Of a stretch of 64,000 nt of DNA, positions 55,423 to 64,000 are shown piece by piece. The notes beneath the pieces are model-generated. The model saw only the letters and a list, made by a program, of their open reading frames with translations, had not been told where the DNA came from and searched no databases. Each line of letters starts with the position of its first letter. The first letter of the stretch is position 1. The stretch is from Endozoicomonas elysicola (lineage in GTDB: Bacteria > Pseudomonadota > Gammaproteobacteria > Pseudomonadales > Endozoicomonadaceae), in the NCBI RefSeq assembly GCF_000710775.1, contig NZ_JOJP01000001.1, positions 5,094,027 through 5,158,026 on the forward strand. The letters are read 5' to 3'. Position numbers and translations under genes: made by a program.

Positions 55423-56460
55423 TTAGCTGACCGGCTCAAGCTGCTCCATTGGCCAGCGGGGTACTGGCACCACTTCCGGACCATCACTTTGCCCTGCTAA
55501 CAATCGCTGACAGCCCGCGTAAGCAATCATAGCCCCATTATCAGTACAGAACTGAGGGCGAGCATAACGTAATACGGCCCCCTCTTTCTCAACCATGGCT
55601 TCCAGTGCTGCCCTCAGTGATTTATTGGCACTCACACCACCGGCAATAATCAGCTGCTTCATACCGGTCTGCTGCAGTGCCCGGCGGCACTTGATGGTCA
55701 GCGTTGCCACAACAGCCTCTTCAAATGCCCTGGCGATATCAGCACGGTCCTGCTCAGCCAGCTCAGTGACTCCCGCTTCTTGCTTGCACTTTGCAACGGT
55801 ATTAAGGGTAAACGTTTTCAAACCACTGAAACTGAAATCCAGACCAGGACGATCAGTCATCGGCCGTGGAAAACGAAATCGTCCTTCCTGACCTTGTTCA
55901 GCCAGCCGCGCAATAGCAGGACCACCGGGGTAATCCAGCCCCAGCATGGCAGCAACTTTATCAAAGGCTTCACCTGCAGCATCATCCACAGACTCCCCCA
56001 GCAGACGATATCGACCAATACCACCCACCTGCACCAGCTGAGTGTGGCCGCCGGATACCAGCAGAGCAACAAATGGAAAGTCCACAGGTGTTTCTTCCAG
56101 CATCGGGGCCAGCAGATGGCCTTCCATATGGTGCACTCCCACTGATGGTATGCCCCAGGCCCAGGCCAGTGCCTTACCAATACAGGCACCAACCATCAAA
56201 GCCCCAACCAGTCCAGGGCCACGGGTGTAGGCAACAGCATCGATTTGTTCCTTGCTGATACCGGCCTGATCCAATACTTCATTGATCAGGGGCAAAACTC
56301 TCTGGATATGATCCCTGGATGCAAGTTCAGGCACTACACCACCGTAATCGATGTGCATATCAATCTGGCTGAACAGGGCATCACTCAGCAGGCCTTTCTG
56401 GCTGTCATAGAGGGCAATACCGGTTTCATCGCAGGAAGTTTCTATCCCGAGAACAATCAT
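55423..56460 (-). CDS. tsaD: tRNA N6-threonylcarbamoyladenosine synthase TsaD
   Basis: 345 residues. [17 protein letters not shown] at the N-terminus, metal-binding HHMEGH (about 110-115), [32 protein letters not shown] and [12 protein letters not shown]. It transfers threonylcarbamoyl to A37 of ANN-decoding tRNAs with TsaB and TsaE. Single gene, diverging from rpsU, as usual. Confidence 0.96.
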   Translation of the reverse strand: MIVLGIETSCDETGIALYDSQKGLLSDALFSQIDMHIDYGGVVPELASRDHIQRVLPLINEVLDQAGISKEQIDAVAYTRGPGLVGALMVGACIGKALAWAWGIPSVGVHHMEGHLLAPMLEETPVDFPFVALLVSGGHTQLVQVGGIGRYRLLGESVDDAAGEAFDKVAAMLGLDYPGGPAIARLAEQGQEGRFRFPRPMTDRPGLDFSFSGLKTFTLNTVAKCKQEAGVTELAEQDRADIARAFEEAVVATLTIKCRRALQQTGMKQLIIAGGVSANKSLRAALEAMVEKEGAVLRYARPQFCTDNGAMIAYAGCQRLLAGQSDGPEVVPVPRWPMEQLEPVS

Positions 56461-56989
56461 TTAACAAACCTGTGCAAGAAATGTCTGTAGTAAGCACCCA
56501 CCATTTTCTGGTTCATTGAGCACTTAGAGACCACCTGAAAAGTCTGTGCGTGGCGAGGGCGTGGAAAATGAGGGTAAAAAATCGCTTCTGTGTGAGGAGA
56601 ATAGTGGTTCTATTTAACGAACAAAAGCGATTTTTTAGACCCATTTGCTACGTTCGAAGTAGCCACATGACCTTTCAAGCGGTCTCTTTATTTCAGGGAG
56701 AAGAATCATACGCCAAGCCGGCGTTTTTTGCATTTTTGTTGAATAAGCTTTAAAATTCGCGCCCTTGAAAAACTGCGACTAATCTGTCTTGTTAGAGTGA
56801 GTATTAACGTCCCGCTTTGAGTAAAGCACCGTCTTTATATAGAGCGAAAATTAGTAATCACAGGGGCGGATCATCGCATTCGCGCAGCATTGGCTGTAAT
56901 CCAGCCATGAGTTTTTTTAGCCTGTAGTCATACCGACTTTGGCGGATTCATGGTCAACAACTTGTTATTAAAAGGAAGGTGATCTCTGC
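56461..56989. promoter_or_regulatory. tsaD-rpsU intergenic region
   Basis: 529 bases carrying the divergent promoters of tsaD and the rpsU operon, and a MITE-like element (listed separately) in its left half. No gene was found. A LexA box, known before the E. coli rpsU operon, was not identified. A possible promoter for rpsU has TTGAGT at 56817-56822 with poorly spaced TATATA about 13 bases later. Confidence 0.45.
56525..56689. repeat. MITE-like element with GAGACCRCYTGAAA terminal repeats
   Basis: TAGAGACCACCTGAAAAGTC (56525 on) is inverted with GACCTTTCAAGCGGTCTCT (to 56687). An internal inverted repeat pairs AAAAAATCGCTT (56575 on) with AAGCGATTTTTT (to 56636). About 165 bp, non-coding. 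The end sequences are of the kind found on IS-derived short elements; the parent transposase is not in the window. Confidence 0.75.
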
Positions 56990-57205
56990 ATGCCTGCTGT
57001 TAAAGTTAAAGAGAATGAACCGTTTGACGTAGCCCTGCGCCGTTTCAAGCGCTCTTGTGAAAAAGCTGGTATCCTGGCTGAAGTTCGTCGTCGTGAGCAC
57101 TACGAAAAGCCAACTACCGTTCGCAAGCGCAAGGCCGCTGCTGCTGTTAAGCGTCATCTTAAAAAACTGCAGCGCGAGCAGCGTCGTCGTGAGCGTCTGT
57201 ATTGA
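56990..57205 (+). CDS. rpsU: 30S ribosomal protein S21
   Basis: 71 basic residues, [21 protein letters not shown] at the start and RRRERLY at the end. First gene of the macromolecular-synthesis operon (rpsU-yqeY-dnaG-rpoD). GGAAGG at 56975-56980 provides the ribosome site. Confidence 0.98.
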   Translation: MPAVKVKENEPFDVALRRFKRSCEKAGILAEVRRREHYEKPTTVRKRKAAAAVKRHLKKLQREQRRRERLY

Positions 57206-57299
57206 TCCATTGACTTCACGGTCTATTGAATCAATCGTATGATTTACTCTTTGACCTGAATAAGCTTCAGACCCATTTAAGCGAATAAAGGAACGTGTC

Positions 57300-57749
57300 A
57301 TGAGTGATTGCATTGTCAGGGACCAACTGACAGAAGCCATGAAGGAAGCCATGCGCAATCGCGACAAGTCACGACTGGGTACTATCCGTTTGGCTCTGGC
57401 CGAACTGAAGCGAATTGAGATCGATGAAAAATCATTAGACGATCAACGTGCCCTGGCAGTACTGGACAAAATGGTAAAGCAACGTCGCGATGCCATTGAA
57501 CAGTTCGAGTCTGCCGGGCGCACGGATCTAGCTGATCAGGAAAAGCTGGAGCTTAACGTTCTTGCCGACTTTCTCCCCACACCGCTTTCTGAATCCGAAA
57601 TCACTGAACTGGTCGACCTTGCCATTACAAGCACCGGCGCATCCAGTATGGCCGACATGGGCAAAGTGATGGGCATTGTCAAACCACAGGCTCAAGGCCG
57701 GGCTGACATGTCATCCATCAGCAAAATTGTTAAATCCCGATTAGGCTGA
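57300..57749 (+). CDS. yqeY: GatB/YqeY domain-containing protein
   Basis: 149 residues, the YqeY family: LTEAMKEAMRNRDKSRLGTIRLALAE at the N-terminus, KQRRDAIEQFESAGRTDLADQEK, and LKPQAQGRAD-like IVKPQAQGRADMSSI. It resembles the tail domain of GatB and is thought to act with tRNA; its role is not fixed. It is inserted between rpsU and dnaG, the normal order in many gammaproteobacteria. Confidence 0.93.
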   Translation: MSDCIVRDQLTEAMKEAMRNRDKSRLGTIRLALAELKRIEIDEKSLDDQRALAVLDKMVKQRRDAIEQFESAGRTDLADQEKLELNVLADFLPTPLSESEITELVDLAITSTGASSMADMGKVMGIVKPQAQGRADMSSISKIVKSRLG

Positions 57750-57816
57750 CACTCACCCAGACGGGTGATAAACTCAATTCATTAATCGCATTCTGTTTCA
57801 GGCGCAGCGCTCTATT

Positions 57817-59775
57817 ATGGCCGGACGGATTCCTCAATATTTTATTGATGACCTACTCACCCGCATTGATATTATTGATGTCATCGATCACCGGGTTAAG
57901 CTGAAAAAAACTGGCCGCAACTACTCCGCCTGCTGTCCTTTTCACAAAGAGAAAACACCATCCTTTACGGTCAGCCCGGACAAACAGTTTTATTACTGCT
58001 TTGGCTGTGGAGCCAGCGGCAATGCACTCGGCTTCGTAATGGATCACGACCACCTGGATTTTCCGGAAGCCATAGACACACTGGCCGGACAACTTGGACT
58101 TGAAGTCCCCAGGGAAGAAAACTCACAAAAGCAACGCGGCCCGGATCACAGCGAACTCTACAACCTGATGGATCGATCTGTTGATTTTTACAGCCGTCAG
58201 TTAAAGCAGCACGAGCAATCGCCACGAGCATCCCTATATCTGAAAAACCGCGGCCTTGATCAGCAGACCTGCCAGCACTTTGCTATCGGTTTTGCACCAC
58301 CGGGGTGGGACAACCTGAAAAAAGAACTGGCCACATCGCCAGAAAAAGAACAGCAGCTGATCACCACAGGCATGCTGGTCAAAAACGAAGATCGCAACAC
58401 AATATATGACCGCTTTCGCGACCGCATTATTTTCCCCATCCGGGATAGTAGAGGTCGCTACATCGCCTTTGGCGGCCGTGTCCTGGGAGATGAAAAGCCC
58501 AAATACCTTAACTCCCCTGAATCCCCCATTTTCCATAAAGGGAAAGAGCTCTATGGCCTCTTTGAAGCTCGACAAGCGAACCGTAAGCTGAGTCGAATTC
58601 TGGTGGTCGAAGGCTATATGGATGTCGTCGCCCTTTCACAACAGGGCATCACGAACGCAGTGGCGACATTAGGAACTGCAACGACCCCTGATCATATGCT
58701 GAGGTTGTTTAAAGTCGTTCCCGAAGTGGTTTTCTGTTTTGATGGCGACGATGCTGGCCGGAGGGCTGCATGGAGAGCCCTGGAGTCGACCCTCCCCAAT
58801 ATGCAGGATGGCCGCCAGGCTCGCTTCCTATTCCTCCCCCAGGGAGAAGACCCGGATAGCATGGTGCGCCAAGAAGGTGCCGAGCACTTTATTGAGCGCA
58901 TTAAAAACCAGGCCATCAGCCTGGACAACTTACTATTCAGAGAGCTGGAAGCAGATCTGGACCTGAGCACTATGGATGGCCGCGCCCGCCTTGCCAAACT
59001 GGCACAGCCTTACATCGACAAGTTACCAGAAGGCCTTTTCCGCCAACTCCTCCTGAAAAAGCTCTCGGACCATACAGGGCTGGATACTCACTACCTGGAA
59101 GCTCACTTTCAGGAGAGCATTCGTACCAAAGAGCAACCTGCCACTACTCGGCCGCCAGAACCGGAGCATTACGATTCATCAAACAACTATGGAGAAATCT
59201 CCCATAGTGGGCATTATGAGCCTTGCCCACCTCATGATGCTGGCTACAGCGAGCCACAGTACACATCAGGACAGCAGCAACGCCATAGTGCGCCGACCAT
59301 TGCTCGCAACTCGGCAAGGCTGGCAACCTCTGGTTATGCCATACGACAGCTACTTTGTAATCCAGAGTTCGCTCAGGAAACACTAGAGCCATTCGATGAT
59401 CTACAACTGGAAAACGACGGTGATAGTCAATTACTGATCGATCTCTTGAAAATACTCAAGAAAAATCCGACACTGAAAACCAGCACCCTGATTGCCCAAT
59501 GGTATGGCACCGAAAAAGGCGAACGCCTGCAGGCCTTAGCTGCTTTGGATCACGGCACTACAGCACACCGGGATGAGTTTCTGGAAACACTGACCAGCAT
59601 TCGCAAAAAAGCGGGACTAAACCTTCAGCAGAATCAATATAAAAACCTTCTGCAAAGTCTTCAGAATAAGAAACCAGGACAGCTGGACGAAGATCTTCGA
59701 AGGCAATTTCGTGAACTACAGGAGCAACTAAGACGACAAAAGCTGGGGGTAAATAGTGATGCACAAAAAAAATAA
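57817..59775 (+). CDS. dnaG: DNA primase DnaG
   Basis: 652 residues. CHC2 zinc finger (CCPFHKEKTPSFTVSPDK..CFGCGASG, residues 38-68), Toprim with VEGYMDVVALSQ near 262 and DGDDAGRRAA near 308-317. Residues about 435-505 are a low-complexity His/Tyr/Pro/Ser-rich linker not usual in E. coli DnaG, then the helicase-binding C-terminal domain. It makes RNA primers for replication. Confidence 0.97.
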   Translation: MAGRIPQYFIDDLLTRIDIIDVIDHRVKLKKTGRNYSACCPFHKEKTPSFTVSPDKQFYYCFGCGASGNALGFVMDHDHLDFPEAIDTLAGQLGLEVPREENSQKQRGPDHSELYNLMDRSVDFYSRQLKQHEQSPRASLYLKNRGLDQQTCQHFAIGFAPPGWDNLKKELATSPEKEQQLITTGMLVKNEDRNTIYDRFRDRIIFPIRDSRGRYIAFGGRVLGDEKPKYLNSPESPIFHKGKELYGLFEARQANRKLSRILVVEGYMDVVALSQQGITNAVATLGTATTPDHMLRLFKVVPEVVFCFDGDDAGRRAAWRALESTLPNMQDGRQARFLFLPQGEDPDSMVRQEGAEHFIERIKNQAISLDNLLFRELEADLDLSTMDGRARLAKLAQPYIDKLPEGLFRQLLLKKLSDHTGLDTHYLEAHFQESIRTKEQPATTRPPEPEHYDSSNNYGEISHSGHYEPCPPHDAGYSEPQYTSGQQQRHSAPTIARNSARLATSGYAIRQLLCNPEFAQETLEPFDDLQLENDGDSQLLIDLLKILKKNPTLKTSTLIAQWYGTEKGERLQALAALDHGTTAHRDEFLETLTSIRKKAGLNLQQNQYKNLLQSLQNKKPGQLDEDLRRQFRELQEQLRRQKLGVNSDAQKK

Positions 59776-60028
59776 CTGCACAACAAAAAATATTAGGTAT
59801 ACTTGAATTTCACTGTGTCCCGTGGAACTGCATTATTGGCCACATTTCTAATTCAAACCCGGTCTGAAAACACCAAGGAAAGGTAACCCGCGTCATGGAA
59901 TGCATTCCGGTGCCTCGTCCAACTAAGTCGGGCCGCTGCCCTGTGGTACTTTACCCAGTTTATGAGCTATAATTGCCTGCTTACGTTTTTTTGTCCGGTT
60001 CGTCAATATCCGCTGTTAAAGGGTTGAT
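59776..60028 (+). promoter_or_regulatory. dnaG-rpoD intergenic region with a possible rpoD promoter
   Basis: TATAAT at 59968-59973 is a perfect -10; the -35 would be TGGTAC at 59944-59949 or so, which is weak. This would allow an extra rpoD transcript besides read-through from rpsU. No terminator is present. Heat-shock or other control was not identified. Confidence 0.4.
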
Positions 60029-61858
60029 ATGTCAGCTAATTCGCAACAACAATCCAGATTAAAAGAGCTTATCGCCCGTGGTAAGGAACAGGGGTACCTG
60101 ACTTACGCGGAGGTTAATGACCATCTTCCGGAAGATATTTCCGATCCTGATCAGGTGGAAGACATTATCCGCATGATCAATGACATGGGTATCAGCGTCT
60201 ACGAGACCGCTCCAGATGCTGACACCCTGCTCATGGCTGAAGCCGACACTGATGAAGCCGCTGCTGAAGAAGCGGCTGCGGCACTCGCCGCTGTTGAGCA
60301 GGAGGCTGGCAGAACTACTGACCCGGTGCGTATGTATATGCGCGAAATGGGTACGGTAGAACTATTAACCCGTGAAGGCGAGATTCAAATTGCCAAGCGC
60401 ATCGAGGAAGGCTGGCGTGAAGTCATGTCTGCGCTGGCTCAATTCCCAGGCTCAGCCCAGATTGTTCTCGATGAGTACGATCGTCTTACTGAAGAAGAAG
60501 GACGCCTGACGGATATCATCAGTGGCTATATTGACCCCGATGATGATACCCCTATCGCGCCGCCCACCATCGAAGAGGTAACGATCGATGAAGACATCGA
60601 CGATGATGGTGAGAATGATGATGAAGATAGCGAAGAGGACGAAGCCGATAGTGGCCTTGATCCTGAAGAAGCCAAAGAGCGTTTCACTCTTCTGAGAGAA
60701 GCCCTGGAAAAGACTACAGCAATCATCGCCAGTCATGGGCGTGAAAACAGCCAGGCCGCCCTGACTGAACTGGCTGAAGCCTTTATGCCTCTGAAACTGG
60801 TTCCGCGCCTCTTCGACATGCTGGTTTTCAGAATCCGCAATGCGGTCGAGCGTATTCGCGACAACGAACGCTCTGTCATGCAACTGTGTGTTCGTAAATC
60901 AAAAATGCCGCGTAAAATTTTCCTGAAGGCATTCCCAGGTAACGAGACCAATCTTGAATGGATCGACGAACTCGCTAGCGGTAGTGGTGGTTATGCTGAA
61001 GCCCTTCAGAATTATCGTGACGAGATAATTCGCGCCCAGAAGAAACTAACCAACATTGAAAAGGAGTTTGGTCTCTCCCTGGTTCAGATAAAAGACATCA
61101 ATCGTAAGATGTCTCTTGGCGAAGCTCGTGCTCGTCGAGCCAAAAAAGAGATGGTAGAAGCCAACCTTCGTCTGGTTATTTCCATTGCCAAGAAATACAC
61201 CAACCGGGGCCTGCAATTCCTTGATCTGATCCAGGAAGGCAATATCGGCCTAATGAAGGCTGTGGACAAGTTTGAGTATCGTCGCGGTTACAAGTTCTCA
61301 ACTTATGCCACTTGGTGGATTCGTCAGGCAATTACCCGCTCTATTGCAGACCAGGCTCGTACCATCCGAATACCGGTTCACATGATTGAAACCATCAATA
61401 AGCTGAACCGGATCTCCAGGCAGATGCTGCAGGAGATGGGACGCGAACCTACGCCGGAAGAGCTGGCTATCCGCATGGAAATGCCCGAGGACAAAATCCG
61501 TAAGGTTCTAAAGATTTCCAAAGAGCCAATCTCAATGGAAACCCCCATCGGTGATGACGAAGACTCACACCTGGGTGACTTCATTGAAGACGCCACTATG
61601 CAGTCTCCAATTGACCGCGCAACTGGCGAAGGCCTTAGAGAGTCTACCCGGACAGTGCTGGCCGGTTTGACCGCCCGTGAAGCCAAGGTATTAAGAATGC
61701 GCTTTGGGATCGATATGAACACTGACCATACCCTGGAAGAGGTAGGTAAGCAGTTCGACGTTACCCGTGAGCGTATCCGCCAGATTGAAGCGAAGGCCCT
61801 GAGAAAATTGCGCCATCCAACTCGATCCGACCACCTCCGAAGCTTCCTTGATGAGTAA
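60029..61858 (+). CDS. rpoD: RNA polymerase sigma-70 factor RpoD
   Basis: 609 residues. Region 1.1 (about 1-75), region 1.2 ([21 protein letters not shown]), a non-conserved acidic insertion ([21 protein letters not shown]), regions 2.1-2.4 ([51 protein letters not shown]), 3 and 4.2 ([27 protein letters not shown]). Housekeeping sigma factor; last gene of the rpsU operon. Confidence 0.98.
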   Translation: MSANSQQQSRLKELIARGKEQGYLTYAEVNDHLPEDISDPDQVEDIIRMINDMGISVYETAPDADTLLMAEADTDEAAAEEAAAALAAVEQEAGRTTDPVRMYMREMGTVELLTREGEIQIAKRIEEGWREVMSALAQFPGSAQIVLDEYDRLTEEEGRLTDIISGYIDPDDDTPIAPPTIEEVTIDEDIDDDGENDDEDSEEDEADSGLDPEEAKERFTLLREALEKTTAIIASHGRENSQAALTELAEAFMPLKLVPRLFDMLVFRIRNAVERIRDNERSVMQLCVRKSKMPRKIFLKAFPGNETNLEWIDELASGSGGYAEALQNYRDEIIRAQKKLTNIEKEFGLSLVQIKDINRKMSLGEARARRAKKEMVEANLRLVISIAKKYTNRGLQFLDLIQEGNIGLMKAVDKFEYRRGYKFSTYATWWIRQAITRSIADQARTIRIPVHMIETINKLNRISRQMLQEMGREPTPEELAIRMEMPEDKIRKVLKISKEPISMETPIGDDEDSHLGDFIEDATMQSPIDRATGEGLRESTRTVLAGLTAREAKVLRMRFGIDMNTDHTLEEVGKQFDVTRERIRQIEAKALRKLRHPTRSDHLRSFLDE

Positions 61859-61872
61859 TCATCAGGCATAAA

Positions 61873-61898
61873 AAAAGCACCGAAAGGTGCTTTTTTTT
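61873..61898. terminator. Intrinsic terminator of the rpoD operon
   Basis: AAAAGCACC (61873-61881) pairs with GGTGCTTTT (61886-61894), loop GAAA, with a run of T residues to 61898. The A-rich left arm would serve transcripts of the opposite strand too. Confidence 0.93.
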
Positions 61899-61918
61899 GA
61901 GCTAAAGAACACCGCTTT

Positions 61919-61981
61919 AACCACAAAGACGCAAAGGAAAAAGCAAAAATCTTTTATTCCCTAGCATCTTTGCGATTCTAA
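61919..61981. repeat. ACCACAAAG-type palindromic repeat between rpoD and pnp
   Basis: AACCACAAAGACGCAAAGG and CATCTTTGCGATTCTAAAG arms, a degenerate member of the family at 7122, 20568, 34822 and 42498. It stands in the convergent gap. Confidence 0.65.
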
Positions 61982-61996
61982 AGCCCTTATTCGCTC

Positions 61997-64000
61997 TTAC
62001 TCAGAAACCGCAGCAGCCTGCTGTTCTTTAATACGAGCCACTTCCTTCATACTCAGCTTGATACGACCACGGTTGTCGAGATCCATAACGACAACTTCAA
62101 GCTTCTGACCCATCTTAACGTAGTCAGCAACATTCTCAACGCGGTGATCCGCAATCTGGGAAATATGCACCAGACCGTCCTGACCAGGCAAAATATTTAC
62201 GAAGGCACCAAACTCTACAATTCGAGTAACAACCCCTTCATAGATCTTACCAATCTCAGCCTCAGCCGTTACACCATAGACACGATCATAAGCCGCCTGA
62301 CAGGCTTCACGCGTTTCCGCATAAATCTTAACAGTGCCATCATCAGCAATATCTACAGACGCACCGGTATCTTCACAGATAGAACGAATGGTCGCACCAC
62401 CCTTACCAATAACATCACGGATTTTGTCCTGATCGATCTTCACAGTCATGGTCATTGGCGCATTAGGTGATAACTCACTGCGAGAAGTAGCAATCACCTT
62501 ATTCATCTCCGCCAGAATATGCAGACGAGCCTGCAAAGCCTGATTCAGAGCAATATCCATGATCTCTTCTGTGATACCGGCAATCTTGATATCCATCTGC
62601 AGAGCAGTCACACCGTGAGCAGTACCCGCCACTTTGAAGTCCATATCACCAAGATGATCTTCATCACCCAGAATATCGGTCAGAACGGCAAAGCGCTCCC
62701 CTTCCTTAACCAGACCCATGGCAATACCAGCCACTGGCGCTTTCAAAGGCACACCAGCATCCATCAATGCCAGAGAAGAACCACAGACAGATGCCATTGA
62801 GCTGGAGCCATTGGACTCAGTGATTTCAGAAACCACTCGAATGGTGTATGGAAACTCTTCATCAGTTGGCAGAACAGCCTGAATACCACGACGAGCCAGA
62901 CGGCCATGACCAATTTCACGACGCCCTGGAGGCCCCATGCGACCGCACTCGCCCACAGAGAATGGAGGGAAGTTGTAGTGCAGCATGAAAGGATCACGAC
63001 TTTCGCCTTCGAGCGCATCAATAAACTGCGCATCTCGGGCAGTACCGAGAGTCGTTGTAACGATGGCCTGAGTTTCACCACGGGTAAACAGAGCAGAACC
63101 ATGGGTCTTTTTCAAAAGACCAACTTCTACATTAATTGGGCGAACCGTTTTAGTGTCACGACCATCAATCCGTGGCTGACCACTAATAATATTGCCGCGA
63201 ACGACAGACTTTTCTAACTTGCTGAAGTAAGTCTGAACATCATCAGCACAAAACTTACCTTCTTCTTCACCGACCAGCGTTGCTTCAGCTTCATTACGAA
63301 GGGCTGACAGCGTGTTGGTGCGATCCTGCTTGATGGTAACGGCATAAGCATCACGAATTTTCTGCTCAAATGCAGCAGCAACCGCTTCTTTAACGGCTGT
63401 TTTTTCAGCTTCAGGCTGCCAGTCCCAGGCAGGCTTGCCAACTTCAGCAGCAAACTCTTGAATAGCCTGAATAGCTACCTGATATTCCTGCTGAGCAAAA
63501 AGAACCGCCCCCAGCATTTCGTCTTCGGTGAGCTCCTGAGCTTCTGATTCAACCATCAGCACCGCATCATGAGTACCGGCAACCACCATGTCCAGCTCAG
63601 ATTTTTTCAACTGCTCGAAAGAGGGGTTCAGAATATAACCCTCATCTTCAGTGAAGCCTACACGGGCAGCACCCACAGGGCCGGCAAAAGGAATGCCGGA
63701 GATAGACAGCGCCGCAAAGGTAGCAATCATACCCAGAATGTCCGGATCATTTTTCTTATCAACAGACATTACTGTGATGATCACCTGAACCTCATTCATG
63801 AAACCTTTCGGAAACAGAGGACGGATAGGTCGATCAATCAAACGAGAGGTCAGTGTTTCTTTCTCACTAGCCTTCCCTTCACGCTTCAAAAAGCCACCAG
63901 GAATCTTACCGGCAGCATACACCTTTTCCTGATAATGAACCGATAATGGGAAAAAATCCTGACCCGGACGGGCGCTTTTAGCACCAACAACGGTTGCCAG
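61997..64000 (-). CDS. pnp: Polyribonucleotide nucleotidyltransferase PNPase (5' end cut off)
   Basis: At least 667 residues visible; the frame continues through the window edge, beginning [21 protein letters not shown], so about 35-40 N-terminal residues are missing. Two RNase PH-like domains ([35 protein letters not shown]), then KH ([19 protein letters not shown], about 590-650 of the full protein) and S1 ([31 protein letters not shown]). Phosphorolytic 3'-5' exoribonuclease of the degradosome. The gene is truncated only by the window. Confidence 0.97.
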   Translation of the reverse strand: MATVVGAKSARPGQDFFPLSVHYQEKVYAAGKIPGGFLKREGKASEKETLTSRLIDRPIRPLFPKGFMNEVQVIITVMSVDKKNDPDILGMIATFAALSISGIPFAGPVGAARVGFTEDEGYILNPSFEQLKKSELDMVVAGTHDAVLMVESEAQELTEDEMLGAVLFAQQEYQVAIQAIQEFAAEVGKPAWDWQPEAEKTAVKEAVAAAFEQKIRDAYAVTIKQDRTNTLSALRNEAEATLVGEEEGKFCADDVQTYFSKLEKSVVRGNIISGQPRIDGRDTKTVRPINVEVGLLKKTHGSALFTRGETQAIVTTTLGTARDAQFIDALEGESRDPFMLHYNFPPFSVGECGRMGPPGRREIGHGRLARRGIQAVLPTDEEFPYTIRVVSEITESNGSSSMASVCGSSLALMDAGVPLKAPVAGIAMGLVKEGERFAVLTDILGDEDHLGDMDFKVAGTAHGVTALQMDIKIAGITEEIMDIALNQALQARLHILAEMNKVIATSRSELSPNAPMTMTVKIDQDKIRDVIGKGGATIRSICEDTGASVDIADDGTVKIYAETREACQAAYDRVYGVTAEAEIGKIYEGVVTRIVEFGAFVNILPGQDGLVHISQIADHRVENVADYVKMGQKLEVVVMDLDNRGRIKLSMKEVARIKEQQAAAVSE

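Overview
The window looks like chromosomal DNA of a marine gammaproteobacterium of the Oceanospirillales type, most likely Endozoicomonas or a close relative. That placement is inferred from gene content (RegA/RoxR-type regulator, AmpG, short PutA without a DNA-binding domain, rpsU-yqeY-dnaG-rpoD block), moderate GC and many intergenic palindromic repeats; no 16S gene is present to confirm it. No rRNA, tRNA, CRISPR array, prophage or complete insertion sequence was recognised, apart from one single-domain REP-associated transposase (RAYT).

Layout. 1-4 kb: redox-type response regulator, a fold-back MITE, a TVP38/NYN gene pair, a cold-shock protein and a glycine-rich membrane stress protein. 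4-9.2 kb (minus strand): a compact mobA-moaB-moaC-moaD-moaE-modA-modB-modC run for molybdate uptake and molybdopterin synthesis. 9.3-16.3 kb: HpcH-type aldolase, YcgN-like protein, MHS transporter, YceH, 5'-nucleotidase lipoprotein, ArgC and a HopJ-family protein. 16.3-21.5 kb: LrgAB, DUF3820, ClC transporter, HemJ-like and DUF805 membrane proteins. 21.8-25.2 kb: ackA-pta. 25.5-31.6 kb: a small Cys-rich protein overlapping a possible LcrR-like gene, DUF481, ATL, a YbaM-like protein, AmpG, YajQ and dodecin. 31.8-36.7 kb: PanE, NadC, GalE, LigB. 36.7-42.5 kb: two type IV pilins, the RAYT with a REP cluster, and PilB. 42.6-45.8 kb: PutA. 46.6-54.3 kb: two unrecognised proteins with long tandem repeats, separated by a Cds1-like enzyme and Cca. 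54.5-64 kb: folK-like, folB, tsaD, then divergently rpsU-yqeY-dnaG-rpoD, and the 3' part of pnp.

Most of the window is ordinary metabolism and macromolecular synthesis. The parts least explained are the two repeat-rich proteins at 46.6-48.2 and 51.2-54.3 kb, which have similarly arranged leaders and hairpin terminators; the Cys-rich/LcrR-like pair at 25.5-26.3 kb; and at least five families of small palindromic or MITE-like repeats. Some repeats have changed gene ends: the LigB C-terminus is encoded by a palindrome, one possible start codon of the TVP38 gene lies in a MITE terminal repeat, and moaE is separated from moaD by a nested repeat.
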